A stretch of 64,000 bases of DNA from positions 10,174,501 to 10,238,500 of the forward strand of contig CM065394.1 of assembly GCA_033060915.1 (NCBI GenBank), given 5' to 3'. Under the pieces are notes generated by a model, which was given only the letters and a program-made list of their open reading frames with translations, was not told the DNA's origin and did not search any database. Both the position numbers and the translations under genes were made by a program. Positions 35,129 through 47,364 of the stretch are shown here, piece by piece (positions within the stretch are counted from its first letter, which is position 1; every line of letters starts with the position of its first letter). Source of the stretch: Euryodendron excelsum. Taxonomy: Eukaryota; Streptophyta; Magnoliopsida; Ericales; Pentaphylacaceae.

Positions 35129-36410
35129 CAGGCCTGTTCCAGATTACCTATAACTACCAGACCACCCCTTTACATATTCCAACTCCGAAATTGATGTGAA
35201 GCTCTGCTAAAATCGCTCTAGAATCTCGAATCCTTACATATATTCCACCCCTCCAACACTTAGGCTAGATTCCACCTCCCTCAAGCCTATACACTTCACC
35301 TACAAGGCCTTATACACCATTACACACTCCATTCCAGCCCCTCAAGCCTTCTTAAAGTCATTCAAGCTCTAATCAAGACATCCATTGAAGACTACAAGTG
35401 TGTTGAAGGCAAAAGGTGGTATCCCTTTTACTTTTGTGTCTTCCCCCACTCTTCTCTTCTCCCTCCTAGCCTACTTAGGCTATTCTCTATTTTAATCCCC
35501 ATCTACAACCCCCCATCTTGCATGCTTGAGCCAAGAAGGCTCTTAGATCATGCCTAGAGGAAAGCAAGTGAGAGCCACCGTGTAAGGGGACCTCTCACTA
35601 GCCTACTTTGAGATGGTATGGCGTAAGAGACCCTTGTTTATGTGGTGTAGCCTAAAAGCCTTGTGTGTAATCATGACCCCTTGCATATTACTATTTTGAT
35701 CATGTTTTGTATGCTTGGCTTCATTTTATGCTTATTGTCATGTTCTATGATGCTTACATTACTCTTAAAACTCTATATCATTTTCAAGCTCTATATTTCT
35801 TTCAAAAATTGTTCCAAGAGTTGGCTCCTTGAAGCTTAGGATGAGACTTTAGAAATCATGCCTTAGAAAATCTCCTACTAACCCCTTAACTCTCATTTTG
35901 GCATCATCGCATTTTCACTTGCACAAGGGTTGCTTGCCAATTCTCTAATTTCCAAGGTTTCCATTCTTTTAAGTTTAGTGGTTGGAATGGCCCCATGGAA
36001 CCCTCTCTTAAGTGGTTTCCCTTTTATTTGGCCATAGGAACCCTCTCTTAATAGAATGGCCTCCTACAAAAATGGCTTTCAAAACTCTTTTCAAAGATAA
36101 TTTTCAAAAATGCATTCTCTCTATCTTCACATTGAAAATGGCGCCTTAAAAAGTTGTCATCACCGTGTTGATTTTTGGAACCCCTAACACTCTTGTGAAG
36201 ATTATGGTTATAATGGCCATTTAGGAAACCTTCAATGGAATGGTCTCCAAACACCATCCATATAAACCATGCTCTAGGCCAGAGTCAAAATTTTTATGGA
36301 AATGATCTTCAAAAGGGTTGTCCACCAAAGTCCATTGCATAACATGTTTTGTTTTTCAAAGCTCTTTCCAAAAGTGCATTAAACCAACTTTCAAAACCAT
36401 TTTTCAATCC

Positions 36411-36561
36411 AACCCTAGGTTAACTTGACCCTAGTTGTCCAACCATATGTTAACTTGACTCTAGTTGTCCAACCCTAGGTTAACTTAACCCTAGTTCACT
36501 CACCTCGGGTTAACTTAACTTTAGTTAGTTAACCCTAAGTCATCTTAACCTTAGGTAGCCC
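36411..36561. repeat. 30-bp tandem repeat in the 5' LTR (five units)
   Basis: Units start at 36411, 36441, 36471, 36501 and 36531, with core AACCCTAGGTTAACTT...CTAGTT. The 3' LTR has only three (from 50771), an exact two-unit difference between LTRs of one element. Confidence 0.8.
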
Positions 36562-37992
36562 CTACTCTAGTTAGTCAACCCTAGTCCAGCTTAACTTTAG
36601 ATCATCCCTAACCATAGGCTAACCCAATCTAGGTTAATATGCTTCAAGGTTCCAACTCATGAACCTTTTTTGAATGATCCTCTAATTTTAAACTATTCTC
36701 ATAACCCATTTTTCCAAAACCTCCTACTCTCTTGATTTCAAAAAACTAACTCCATAAACTCTTCAAATGCTCCTACACTCCATCTTCAAGGCATTTCCAA
36801 AAACATTTTCAAAAGATCACAAACCTAAGGCATCTCTAGCCCTCTTATGGTTAGGGATCCCAAAGGAAAGTGACATATCAAGAACAACCTCTAAGGTTGT
36901 CCATATTAGGATTCCAAACCCTTAGCCACTTCTAAAAACCAATTTCAAAAACTAATTTATCAAAACATTCTAAAGTCATGCCTCCAAGGTTTTCAAAATA
37001 AGACTTCAAAAGCACTTTCAAGTTCTCCTGAGTCATACCAAAGCATTTTTCCAAAACTCCCTTAAGTTGATCCAAAAACATTTTCAAAACACTCAACCAT
37101 TCAATTTCAAGTCAAAACTTCCAAGACCACAAAGTGTCTTCAACTTCCAAGACCACAAAGTGTTTCCAACTTCCAAAGACTTCCAAGTGTCTTAAACTTT
37201 TTTAAAGACCTCAAAGCGTCTTTGAACTTTCCAAAGGCCCTAATGTGCCTATTTTCTATCAGGCTCTTGCCCGAACTAAGAATGATCTAATTCCCGCCAA
37301 ACGAGATACGTAGGCAACCTAAAATGGTGCAGTTATAACTTTTATCTCAACTCCAATTCCTTTTTCAAAAATTTCAATCAATTCAAAGTTTCTATTCCAA
37401 ACTCTTTCAAAACCCCCATTATTTTCAAACTTCTTCCAAAAATTTGCATCATGCTTCATCCATCTGAAAAGTGATGACTAAACCCTGTTTTCAAAATTTT
37501 CAAGTGGATATTAAGTGGACAAATGGTAACCGGTTATTCTAATGAGTGAACCAAGGTTGATTAGACATGTAGGTACCGAAAGGGCGGGGTAGGATGATGG
37601 TCTTAGGATATCTTCCCTACACGTAACCAACCCCCGAGCCATAGATTTCTGTTTTTAAATGACCAAAATGGAGTTATTTTCCAAAAGGGTTTAAATCTTT
37701 CCAAAGGTTGCCAAACAACCTATTTTCTTAAAAGCCCTCTTTTGAGGGAGTTTTGAAAACCTTTTCCAAAAACCCTAAGTTTAGTCTTCGGATTAACACT
37801 TAGTTTTAGGTGCCCTAACTCACCTTAATCAAGTTAGGTGGCGACTTCTATTTTTTCTGAAAAGCCCTTAGCCAAACCAATTTTCAAACCTAGTCGCACT
37901 TGCCCTTCTAGGAGGGTGAGTTCTAGTGACAGAGTTCTGTGCTTTTGGTGTCCGAAAGGACCTTGGACACCCAAAAATCGGGGCGCGACAGC

Positions 37993-38010
37993 TGGCGACT
38001 CCACTAGGGA
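37993..38010 (+). other. Primer-binding site, tRNA-Arg type (family B)
   Basis: TGGCGACTCCACTAGGGA, identical to the site at 628-645, two bases after the LTR end. It sets the element's orientation and its 5' LTR. Confidence 0.9.
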
Positions 38011-39533
38011 TTACTTAGAGGGTTAGGCCACTAACATGTCTCTTCACCCTTCACTCACCCAGAATCTCCAGTTACTTTGTCCAGTTTTATCCACTCTTCA
38101 AATTTTTCAAGTTTCCAAAGTAATTCCTATTTTTCAAATAAGTGTCATCACCTACATTCATCGTTTACATCCATACTCTTACATCAATTACCCATTTTAC
38201 CTTGTATTAAGTTTTTCGAAAAGTTACTAACTCTTTTCATTTGTCTTTTATAGGTGGACCTTTGTTCACATTTTTATTTCATGTCTTATTTATTGCCATG
38301 TATGTGAATGAATGTACAGGATGTGATTTGTGTTGTTGGGTCCTTTCCTCCATTTTCAAAAAATTCCACACACACTTGGTGCGCTCACTTGCATTTGCAT
38401 CTTGCATATATTACCCGGTTACTACCCTTCTAGATAGAAAGGAGAACAGTATATTGACTATGGGCAGATGATGTGTCAGTTTCTTAGCCTACGGTCTCTT
38501 GATAGTTCCCCCGCTCGAACCACCAACCAAAGATGGAGTTCACCCTTTCGGGGGTGGATGCCAGAGGTTTGAAGGTTCGGGGACCGAGCTTTTTAGGAAG
38601 TATTAGTAAACCCCCAACCTTATGTAGCACCCCATGCATAACTGAACCTTTGCCGGATTTAGGACACACGCGTCAATTTCAAAATCAAGGAGGAAAGGGC
38701 AACCGCTTTATTTTTCCTTATATATTTTGTTTAAATCCGTGCTATTTTGCTATTTAATTCTTGTTGTTTCCATGTACATGCATCATAACTGCTCATGCAT
38801 CGGAACTCACTTCAAGACAAGAGTTCTCAAAGTAGCACAAGTCATTACATCTTCATGCATCCAACCAAACCTTAAAGAAAGGCTCAAAGACCTTCTCGTC
38901 TAATTTAAGCCAACCCAAAACTCCTAAGGGTACCACGAGACCTAAGGATTCATGGCACGCATCAAAGTCATCTCATAAAGAGGGGCCCTAAACCCTTTTC
39001 TCTCATGGAGATAGAGTTGCTAAGAAGACAAGGGAGCAATTCAAGTCAAGGGCTCCTACCAACAAAGCAAATCCGAAGGCTTAAGAGTAGTTTAGGATCT
39101 TATAATGTAAATATAGAATAGGTGAAAGTTCCGAGGAAAATGTTTTCCCTCCCATTTCTATGTATTTTTTAGAAATTCTATGTACCCAAAAAGAATTCAT
39201 CTTAATAAAAGCGTTTTTATTGACAAATGAATGAATGAATATACAAATGGATGGATGAAAAGGGACAGGTATAGTATTTGCATGCAGGGGCAATCCCCTA
39301 TCTCCAGACATGAGCCGAAGCATCGTGCTTAGTTCCCCTCAAAAAGCAGGGGCATCCTTAGGCCATGCATTGCATAAAACCTTTTCAAATCAAGAACCTA
39401 ACATGTAATCCTTTCATTTGTTTTTCCTTATTTTATTTTCCTCACCCATCTCACCAAAAGACTAGCAATAGTTTTTGGTGGGACTACTTGCATTGTAAGT
39501 CACCATTGCTCTAAGAAAAGGAAGAAGAGGAAC
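38011..39533 (+). other. Leader of the family B element
   Basis: About 1.5 kb without a conserved ORF. It contains TACTAAC...TTTTATAG (38225-38253), a candidate branch point and acceptor. It also holds the block GTATATTGACTATGGG...CTTGATAGTTCCCCCG (38449-38515) and further blocks shared in order with 853-2200 and 59965-61740. Conservation is spread over DNA blocks rather than a reading frame, as expected for an RNA leader or packaging region. Confidence 0.6.
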
Positions 39534-41752
39534 ATGAATGACCCCCATCCTCCGAACGCCAGTACGTACCCAACAAAGAACAACACAAATGTTGAGTGAA
39601 GGCAATAATCCCGATCAACAGAATAATTCAGTGACACGCGAAGAAGTGAATGAAATGAAGGGGAAGATAGACGAGATGTTCAAACTTATGCAACTAATGG
39701 CCTCCAAAGGACCTGTCATGAATCCATCAACCTCAACATCCCACCCCAAGGAAACTGAAGTAATCCCACCAAGGGTCATCCTACGAATTGATGTTGCAAC
39801 AAAGAGCAAAAAGCTCCCTAAAGCGGTACATCTCGAGGAAGGAGAAGAGGATAACCCTAAAACCATCTTACTAACTGCCACCTCAAAGAAGGAAGGCCCG
39901 GACCCTCTCGATCTTAAGATACAAGGCTTAGAGGAGTCCCTACGCAACCTACAAGGTCATGACACCTTTGGTGGGATATCTTACGATGAACTCTGCTTCT
40001 TCCCTAACCACCTAAGGCCACCCAAATTCAAGATGCCCGATTTCCAAAAGTACGATGGAAGCCGAGATTCTGTGGCTCACTTAAGACTATACACTGGGGC
40101 ACTAAGTGGCCATGGGAATGACCCCAAACTCTTGATGCAACTGTTCCAACATAGTTTGACAGGACCCGCACTGTACTGGTTCGCCCAGTTGGATTTGAGG
40201 AAAATTTCAACCTAGAACGAATTGGTCCCAGCCTTCCGATCCCAATACCGCCATAATAGCGATCTAAACATGGATCGGTGTGCCCTGATGATGATGACTT
40301 GAGGAGAGAAAGAGAGCTTCAAGAATTATGCTCTGAGATGAAGGGAGGCAGCCGCTAAAGTTAACCCCCCATTACTGGAAAAAGAGTACGTGCAGCTATT
40401 TGTGACCACCTTCCAAGGATTGTACTACGAACGTTTGTGTCTGAGCATTGGAAAGAGCTTTTCGGAGCTGATAATACAAGGGGAAATGATCGAGAATGGA
40501 CTGAAAACTGGCAGAATCACTGACCCCTATGCCAAGACAAGTGAGGGATTTACGAATGCGGCCAAGAAGGTAGCCACCACTCGGGGGATCGGCAAGAAAG
40601 AAGGAGAAGTATCTGCCATCCTGCCTACACAACAACAGCCATATTACCCCCAATACCAAGCTCAACCTTCACCGCCTACTCCCATCATCAACATCCCCGT
40701 TGCCACTACCCAAGCACCCTCAACTGAACCTGCTGTAGCCCGACCATACCTCAACCCCAACAAAAACAACAACTGATGAAATCGAGAATTCACACGTTTA
40801 GCATACACCCAGACAGAGGCCTATCATGAGCTCCTCAAGGCCAAGCACATAAACCCTATCCCCCGCGGCCATTGCCAAGCCCGTTGCCGCCAACTTTCAA
40901 CCCTGCCCTTACTTGCGAGTACCATTCTGGGGGGCAGGGGCATGACACAGAATCTTTTTTCTTTTTGAAGCATAAGATCCAAGACCTCATTGACAACAAG
41001 GTCATCAATACCCAAGAAACAAAGCCAGCCCCCACCCCCAATGTCACGGTAAATCCCTTACCAAACTATGTTGTCAACATCATCACCGAGGATGAGGCAA
41101 ATCCTGATGGCATCATAACCGCAAAGTACTTCAAGGGCGAGTCAGACACTGAAAACGATTAGGAGGAAGAACTGCTACCATGCCCTATCTCTCTTTACAA
41201 TACAAGTGAAGAGCAAGACCCTTTCGACTGGCCTATGGATGAACCCGTTGCAAACATTCCTAATTATACTACACCAGTGGATGGCTAGGGAGAAGAATTC
41301 TTACATCCTAGATATGTTGAAGCTGAGGCTCACCTGAAAGAGGAACTCTTTGACTACGAGGACAAGGGCTGGGGCATCTATGAGACGAAACTACCAAACC
41401 CGCCATTCGAATTCAACGAAGGTGATCTGAATAGCCTGTTTGCAGAGATTAACAAAAAAGAAGCTGAAAAAGAAGAAGCCAAGGAAAAGTTGTCGCAAGC
41501 CTGGTTATGAAATCCTAAGAAGCCGAACAAGAGAAAACTGCCCAATTAAAGGAGAGCCAGCAGGGGTCCCAAGTTGGGACGCACAACCTCACTAACCCCA
41601 TTAAAGAAGAAGAAGGAGGAAGCCCTGGGTGCACTATGACCACTAATCTCTACCACTCCGCAGCTAATGCATCAATCCGCCTAGCACAACCAAGTGAGGA
41701 AGCCGGTGAATGGAGCATGGAGGAGGCAGGCGTGGTCCCAAAGCCTACCTGA
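39534..41752 (+). pseudogene. Tat/Ogre-type gag of the family B element
   Basis: The likely start is ATG 39534 (MNDPHPPNAST, parallel to MEPLNAPPSS at 2204), with a shift into the long frame seen from 39538. A short coiled segment (EEVNEMKGKIDEMFKLMQLM) precedes the capsid domain near 40010-40210 (PPKFKMPDFQKYDGSRDSV, LLMQLFQHSLTGPALYWFAQ; Retrotrans_gag family). Stops lie at 40213, ~40300 and ~40341, all at probable Trp codons. Then come LEKEYVQLFVTTFQGLYYER, a P/Q-rich linker, TRLAYTQTEAYHELLKAKHI, the block CEYHSGGQGHDTESF, an acidic tail, and W-S-M-E-E-A-G-V-V-P-K-P-T before TGA at 41750-41752. One shift lies near 40865. The protein would form the particle; no protease or RT follows. Confidence 0.8.
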
Positions 41753-43659
41753 AGGAGTGATTGTCAAAGGGATGTTTTTCTAACAAACTTTGTCTTTACT
41801 TTCCTATTAATTTTTGTTTCGTTAACTCTACCTTTATCTTTTGCTAATCAAGAGCTCATCATGTAAACAAAACTTTTGGAATGAAAGAAGTTGAAACTTG
41901 CATTTATCATCTTTGGTACTTACTCTTTCTCAGAATTTTCCTTTCTTGTCATTATACCCTAACTTGAAAGGAGGGATGGTACGTGCGTCCTCGCCTATGG
42001 GGACCATTTCTGATCCAAAAGAAAGATAGCGAAAGGAAGGAAACAGAGTGGAGCACAAAAAGGGTGGCCTCCGTAGGATGCCATGGCAAAGTAGTCGGCG
42101 GTTAGACCCTCAAAAGGAAGAGAAACCCTTGTTTCAAAATCCCTAAAATAGCAAAAGTAATTCCCTCGGTCAACCCACTCGAGCCACAAGTGATTTTTCT
42201 TCAAACACCCTAACCAAGAACCACCCCCCACACTGGGGCTAGTGTGAATAACAGAACAATGGGGCTAACACCTGTTTGTTTCTAAGGATGACGCCAAAAA
42301 CTCTTAAACTAAACTTCATAAACTAAGCAATCTTGTCTGAAAGGAAGAGGGACCCTCTATTCGGCTACCATACAATAAAAAAAAAATCTCCTTTGAAAAA
42401 CCCCTTTTTGAGCCAAACCATGTTCCTTCGAAGAACCCACACTGGTGATCACCTCCTACAATGGGCGAAAGCAAATTCGGACGAAAAAGTGACGAAAAGG
42501 GAGCGTGGAGAGAAAGAAATCCCCCTCATACATCGAAAGAGGCAGGAAACAAGGCAGTACTCGAAAAAAAAAAAAAGGAAGAAAGAGAGGAGATGACGAT
42601 TAATGCCTCTTCAGAGTCAATAGATTGTGCAAGCGATAATACTGGGGCAAAAACTAAAGAAAAATGATAAGCCCTATATGGGTGCGAGTTCGTACAAAAA
42701 GGGAAGAAAGAAAAAAGGGAAGATAAGCCCACAAAGATCTGAAAAGGTGATCACCGGTAAACCCCAAAAACCACATAACACTTTGAGCCTTTGATACCAT
42801 TCCCTTCAAAAACCCGCAACCTAGCCACATTACAACCACAAAAAGTCCCCTCAGATCAAGGAAGATTGCTTAGTCTAAACAAGTTCAAAAGAAAAGTGGC
42901 GATATCCAAAAAAGAAAAGGGAACAAAGCAGCTAAGGCTTACTCAAGGTGGTTCTAGTTACTATCACCCAAAAAAAAATCGTTTGAGCCTGAATACCCCT
43001 TCATTTCTCGCCCTTAACTGAGCCTACATTACGGTCCAAAGTAAAGCCTTCTCGGATTGAGGATAGAAACTGCCCGCTCCTTTGCTAAAGGTTACTTCGT
43101 TGTCACCTAGAGAGCCTACTAGGCCCCCGAGAGAAAGTCAAATAAATGATAGTATCTCAGATAAGAGGAAGGGGAGTCGGATCAGAAAATGGCGACCCTA
43201 GGAATGGGGCAACTACTATCTCATCCTGGCAAGAAAGGACCATAACAAGAGAAGGGAATCTTTAAGGGAGAAACAAAAGGCCGAAATAAAGGTTCCTGGT
43301 GAACACCCAGAAAATTGGAATCTACCTCTAGACTTGTCTTCATAAAGTCATATGCACGCATGTGCGCTCTACCTAAACATGTGCAATAATGCACCCATCT
43401 TTTTCACACCTACTTAAAGTTTGCACATATCGACCATTTCTTATACATACCCATCATATGTCCACATAAAATGCATGGCAAGACAAGAAGGAAAAAATAA
43501 TCATCATCGCATGTAAGAAATGAAAAGATAATAGAAATAATGTACATAAAATCATCATACAATCATCATCCATAAGGGCCAACATGCGGCCTCGAAAACA
43601 TAAGCAATACAGTCAAACTAACTGAACTACAGCTATGTCAACAGATGAAAAGGGGCACC
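41753..43659 (+). other. Post-gag non-coding tract of family B
   Basis: Only short ORFs, none conserved in the sister copies. The tract shares blocks with 3662-5000 and 62040-63720, including two motifs ending ACATTAC (42821-42838 and 43023-43037). It covers the place where pol should lie and also the 3' flank of the antisense gene. An A-rich run is at 42565-42580. Confidence 0.55.
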
Positions 43660-45560
43660 TCAAGGAGCAGGGTCGTCGTCCAAATCAAAATCATCCAAGT
43701 CTAGCACATACGGGGAGGGCTGGCTGGAGGAAGCTCCTGCGTCAAAAGGACCCTGACCAAAGAAAAAGGCAAAAAGGAAACAAAGCTAGCGTCAGAACAT
43801 GGGGAATGCATAAGGAACATGAAAATAATGAACCATAAATAACATACCCAGCGGACCTCCATAAGAGATATACGAGCAGTCAAAGCCTCCACCTCAGCGC
43901 GATACTGATCTCGTGCCTAGCAAGCTACCAAGTACTCCTCCTCAGAAACGAAGCCCTGAGCTTGATGCCACAACTCCACTACCTCATGACTGGCCACCTA
44001 CCCTCCGACCACCAGATCCAGTTAGGTAAAAGCACCAATGGACCTCACCTGGAAATGAGCCTCATAATCCACATCCGGCGGAAGAAGGAACCGCTCACCA
44101 GGAACCCCAACTATATAAGGGATCTCTACCCCGGCCTGATAAAGTCCATACATATACTGGGGAGGATCCATGGCCGCGCAGAAGTCAGTGTGAAGCTGCT
44201 GCCAGTGGCGCTCCCCAAGATATGTCTCCCATGACACAGGGCCCCGGAAGGTGATCCGCGAACTGGATAAAAGGATGACGTCCCTCATACTGGCATACTA
44301 GGTGGACAAGTGGTAAGGTGCCCAGGTCACATCCTGAGGCCTCAGCAACTCCAAGTTAGCCCTAAGGGCTATAAAATCTGTCAGCAAAGACTGCTGAACC
44401 ACCTGCTGTCTAGCCCACCTCGTGGCCCGCGGGAAGGCATCGCCTGCTAACACCTTAGGTCGGCAAAGTGGCAAATACTCATAGCTCCACCATACCAAAA
44501 ACGGCCAAAAGCTCGTCAAGCTCCCCCAGGCCCCGGATGTCCTCATTCTCATCCGCCGTAAGAAGCAAGCAAAGGTAAAAGCACCCTAATCGGCATAGTC
44601 TAGCGCATCCAGATCCGCTACCAGGCTCACCAAGGATAAAGGAACCGTCGACCTATTGTTGTTGCAAAAGCAACTAAAAATGACGTATAGCACCAGTCGG
44701 CGCCTCATGATGACCTGGTCGGCTAGGGAAGGCTCGAAAGCGAACGTTGTCTCCGCTGAACATAAGAGTGAGGCTGGGAAACTCGAGCCTCCAAGCCCTA
44801 GCAACCCCAAGAGAAGACGGGCCTCCCCCAGAGACACGTCCCGTAAAGAAATCAGAACCCCTCCGAAGGATAGCCCAGTAATCATAACCCAGTCGACAGG
44901 AGTAGGCCCCAGCTCAAAACCCACCAAGTGAACGGTCCCAGTCTTCCCAAACCACCGCTCCAACAATCCCCTGGCGATTCGGTGATCAATCCAGTTTGTC
45001 TGCAAAGTTATGAAGGCCCCAAACCCAATCCAGTGCAGGAAGTCCTGATAAGATGGAGTTGATGCCTGCATAGCCCTCAAGGCCAAGATACTGGCCCCTC
45101 TGAAAGAACTGTGGGTGGAGGACGACAACTGACCATATCGTGAGTACAGGCTCGGGTGGAACGCCAAGTCTCGTAGTGGTGGGATATTAGGAATCGCTAG
45201 CTGGTCATCGGTGAAAGAAGTATCCCTCCGCCTATCCCGAACAGAAGCCATACCGTACCCCATTCGCAGATCCATAGATGAGTCAACATTGTCCTCAACT
45301 CTCTCATCAGGAGCAACCGAAGGCTGCCCCGTCGCAAAACTACCACTGGAAGTTGTCCTGCTCGAAGATCACTGGGACCCGCTGCGGCCACCTCTGCTAC
45401 CCCCTAGAGCTGGGCCGCCCCGACTACTGCCTCTAGCAGAACCGCTCCTACTACCAACCCTAGCCGAGCTACCCCGACTGCTGCCGCCCTCCTCGAGCTC
45501 TATCCGCGGCGCCTTCCCATAGCGCCTCCTGTCTGGACCGTCACCACCAGCCTCCGACAT
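43660..45560 (-). pseudogene. Plant mobile domain (PMD) gene, antisense, two exons
   Basis: One minus-strand frame runs from ATG 45560 to 43848 (571 codons) with six in-frame stops (45371-45369 TGA, 44588-44586 TAG, 44300-44298 TAG, ~44022 TAA, ~43997 TAG, ~43918 TAG) and no frameshift. A 95-bp GT-AG intron (43847-43753) then leads in phase 0 to a 30-codon acidic last exon ending TGA at 43660. The order is a basic S/R/G-rich N-terminus (MSEAGGDGPDRRRYGKAP...), then the PMD core at ~44950-44600 (IDHRIARGLLERWFGKTGTV, TPVDWVMITGLSFGG, VLYVIFSCFCNNNRSTVPLS), then GAFTFACFLRRMRMRTSGAW and LVWWSYEYLPL. PMD proteins such as the MAIN/MAIL family act in the plant nucleus, and PMD copies occur in gypsy elements. 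The gene is GC-rich compared with its surroundings. Its role in the element is unknown. Confidence 0.85.
43753..43847 (-). other. Predicted spliceosomal intron of the antisense PMD gene
   Basis: On the minus strand the exon end CGCTGG meets GTATGTTATT at 43847. The intron is T-rich and ends TTTCTTTGGTCAG at 43753, before GGTCCT. Splicing keeps phase 0 and gives exon 2 G-P-F-D-A-G-A-S-S-S..., which ends D-D-D-P-A-P-stop. Without splicing the frame runs through unlikely hydrophobic residues to a stop near 43701. The signals lie on the antisense strand, so the genomic sense RNA would not lose the intron. Confidence 0.75.
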
Positions 45561-45599
45561 CTTGAAAAAATGACAACATGTAAAAATTGGTCAGTCTCT

Positions 45600-45800
45600 G
45601 TATATGAGAAGTACGAGGATGAATGTATCGATGCATATATATGAAAAGAAAAAAGAAAAAAAAAACAACAATAAAAAAAGGAACAAATATATATATATAT
45701 GTATAGAAAAAGGAAAAAAACAAACAGACAAGAAAAAAAGAGAGAAAAAAAAAAAAGAAGAAAGACAAGAGAAGAGAAAGAAAAAAAAAGAGGGTCAAGG
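45600..45800. repeat. A/purine-rich low-complexity tract
   Basis: Long A-rich runs with GAAAGA patches and a (TA)n core around 45690-45703. It lies just upstream of the antisense PMD start. No gene. Confidence 0.8.
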
Positions 45801-45819
45801 TCCTATCTAGTCTCATTTC

Positions 45820-46530
45820 AAAAGTTTACCAGTTTTTCGGGTTTTCTCCTCCAAAAACCCTAGTTCAAAAATTTTCTAACAGTTTTCAAGCTTTTTCCTC
45901 AAAAAGTTTGGTTTCAAAATTTCAAAACCAGTTTTTCAGGTTTTCTCCTTTAAAAACCCTGGTTCAAAATTTTTTTAAGGGTTTTCAGGCTTTTTCCTCA
46001 AAAAGTTTGGTTTCAATAGTCCAAACCGGTTTCTTGGGTTTTCTCCTTCAAAAACCCTAGTTTGAAAGTTTTCTAACGGTTTTCAAGCTTTTCCTCAAAA
46101 AGTTTGGTTTCAAAATTCTAGACTAGTTTCTCGGATTTTCTCCTTCAAAAACGTTGGTTCAAAATTTTTCTAACGGTTTTCGAAACTTTTTCCTCAAAAA
46201 GTTTTATTTCAAAAGTTTTTTGCCGGGTTTTCCCCTCAAAAACCCCGTTTTAAAATTTCAAACCGGTTTCTCGAGCTTTCTCCTTCAAGAGCCCTAGTTC
46301 AACATTTTTAATGGTTTTCGGGGCTTTTCCCTTAAAAAGTCTAATTTCAAAAATTTCAAATCGGTTTCCCGGGTTTTCACCTTCAAAAGTCATGTTCCAC
46401 AGTTTTCTAAAAATTGATTTTTCGGGGTTTTCTCCTTCAAAAATCCCACTCTCAAAAATTTCTCTAAAGTTACGGCTTCTTCGGGCTTTCTCCCTCAAAA
46501 TCCTCATTCTCAAAAGGATTTGCTTCACCA
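45820..46530. repeat. ~98-bp tandem array in the 3' region of family B
   Basis: The block (G)TTTTCTCCTTCAAAAACCCT recurs at 45841, 45940, 46038, 46135 and 46227, then at 46275, 46373, 46428 and 46483. The spacing is 97-99 bp falling to about half. Each full unit is two related ~49-bp halves, one with TCAAAAACCCTAGTTC and one with TCAAAAAGTTTGGTTTC. Arrays at this place are a known feature of Tat-lineage 3' regions. Confidence 0.8.
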
Positions 46531-47364
46531 AAAAGTTTTAAAGTGAAGTGTTAAAATTTTTAAAATTTTCGACAGAGTTTCGCCTTAAAACATCACTACC
46601 CCAAAATTTCATAAGGCACAAACATAGCCCAAAACAATCTCAAACCATCCGCCACATCAATCAAAACAATCTCGTCCTCGAAATTTTAGGACAATTCCTT
46701 TAGTTTCCAAAATTTTTCAGTCTCAGTTTTATTTCTAGAAATTTCACAAAAATTCCTAGAAACTTTGAGCATGTCGCCACAATTTTTTAAAAATGTTCTA
46801 TGATTTTTCAACCTTCAATAGGATCCATTTTCTAATTTTCCTCAATTTTTCTTATTTTTTGTAATTTTTGAAAATCCAAAAATTCAAAATTTTTCAGAAA
46901 ATTACAAAACTTCATACGATTGTTACATACATTTTTCTAAGACTTCCGGTACAAAAATATACACAAGCACATAATACCCAAGCCTATAGAGGCAATTTTT
47001 CAAGTCCTGCAAGAAACCCACATTCACAAACGTACAAAATCAATCAAAACACAATCCACCAAATCAAGAAAACAATTGGACCATCGCATTCTAAACGTCT
47101 CAAAACATAGGATTACACTGATCATTCGCAAAAAATAGAAACAAACACATTAAAATTGAAGAGGTTCATAGAAAGCCAACGTTTGAAATTCTCCAGCGAA
47201 AACCAAGTTTTTCAGCAAGAATCCGGCAACAATGATGAACTCCGGCACGTGCCCAACGTCTCCTAACACTCCTCTAATGTTTCCTAAGAAAAACCTTTCA
47301 AAATCCTTCAGAGAAAATTTCAAAACCGACCAAAAACTCAGAAAATGCAACACTGAACGCGACC
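46531..47364. other. AT-rich spacer, presumed leader of the antisense transcript
   Basis: No conserved protein. The minus-strand stretch open at 47353-47150 starts with GTG and has no recognised domain. Together with the 98-bp array it fills the ~1.8 kb between the antisense promoter candidate and the PMD start codon. Confidence 0.4.

Larger units (their letters stand above)
33344..37990 (+). repeat. 5' LTR of the family B element (4647 bp)
   Basis: Starts TGTAAGCACCCCATTTTTGC and ends GGGCGCGACA. It contains a ~48-bp array with (A/G)ACC(A/G)GG(C/T)GTTCT boxes (33530-33850), palindromes upstream of the presumed promoter (34957-35128), five 30-bp units (36411-36561), and the U5 hairpin (37813-37840). 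Against the 3' LTR it has ~165 bp extra near 36010-36175 and two extra 30-bp units. No canonical TATAAA box follows the palindromes; CTATAACTA near 35149 is the nearest match. Confidence 0.9.

Noticed and set aside
43635..43838. Plus-strand 67-codon ORF
   Set aside because: Lies over the antisense intron and last exon; a shadow.
44656..45522. Plus-strand ORFs of 91 and 103 codons
   Set aside because: Shadows of the antisense PMD frame, with no domain similarity of their own.
47150..47353. Minus ORF of 67 codons just after the antisense TATA-like box
   Set aside because: Starts with GTG and has no recognised domain; it may be leader DNA of the antisense transcript.
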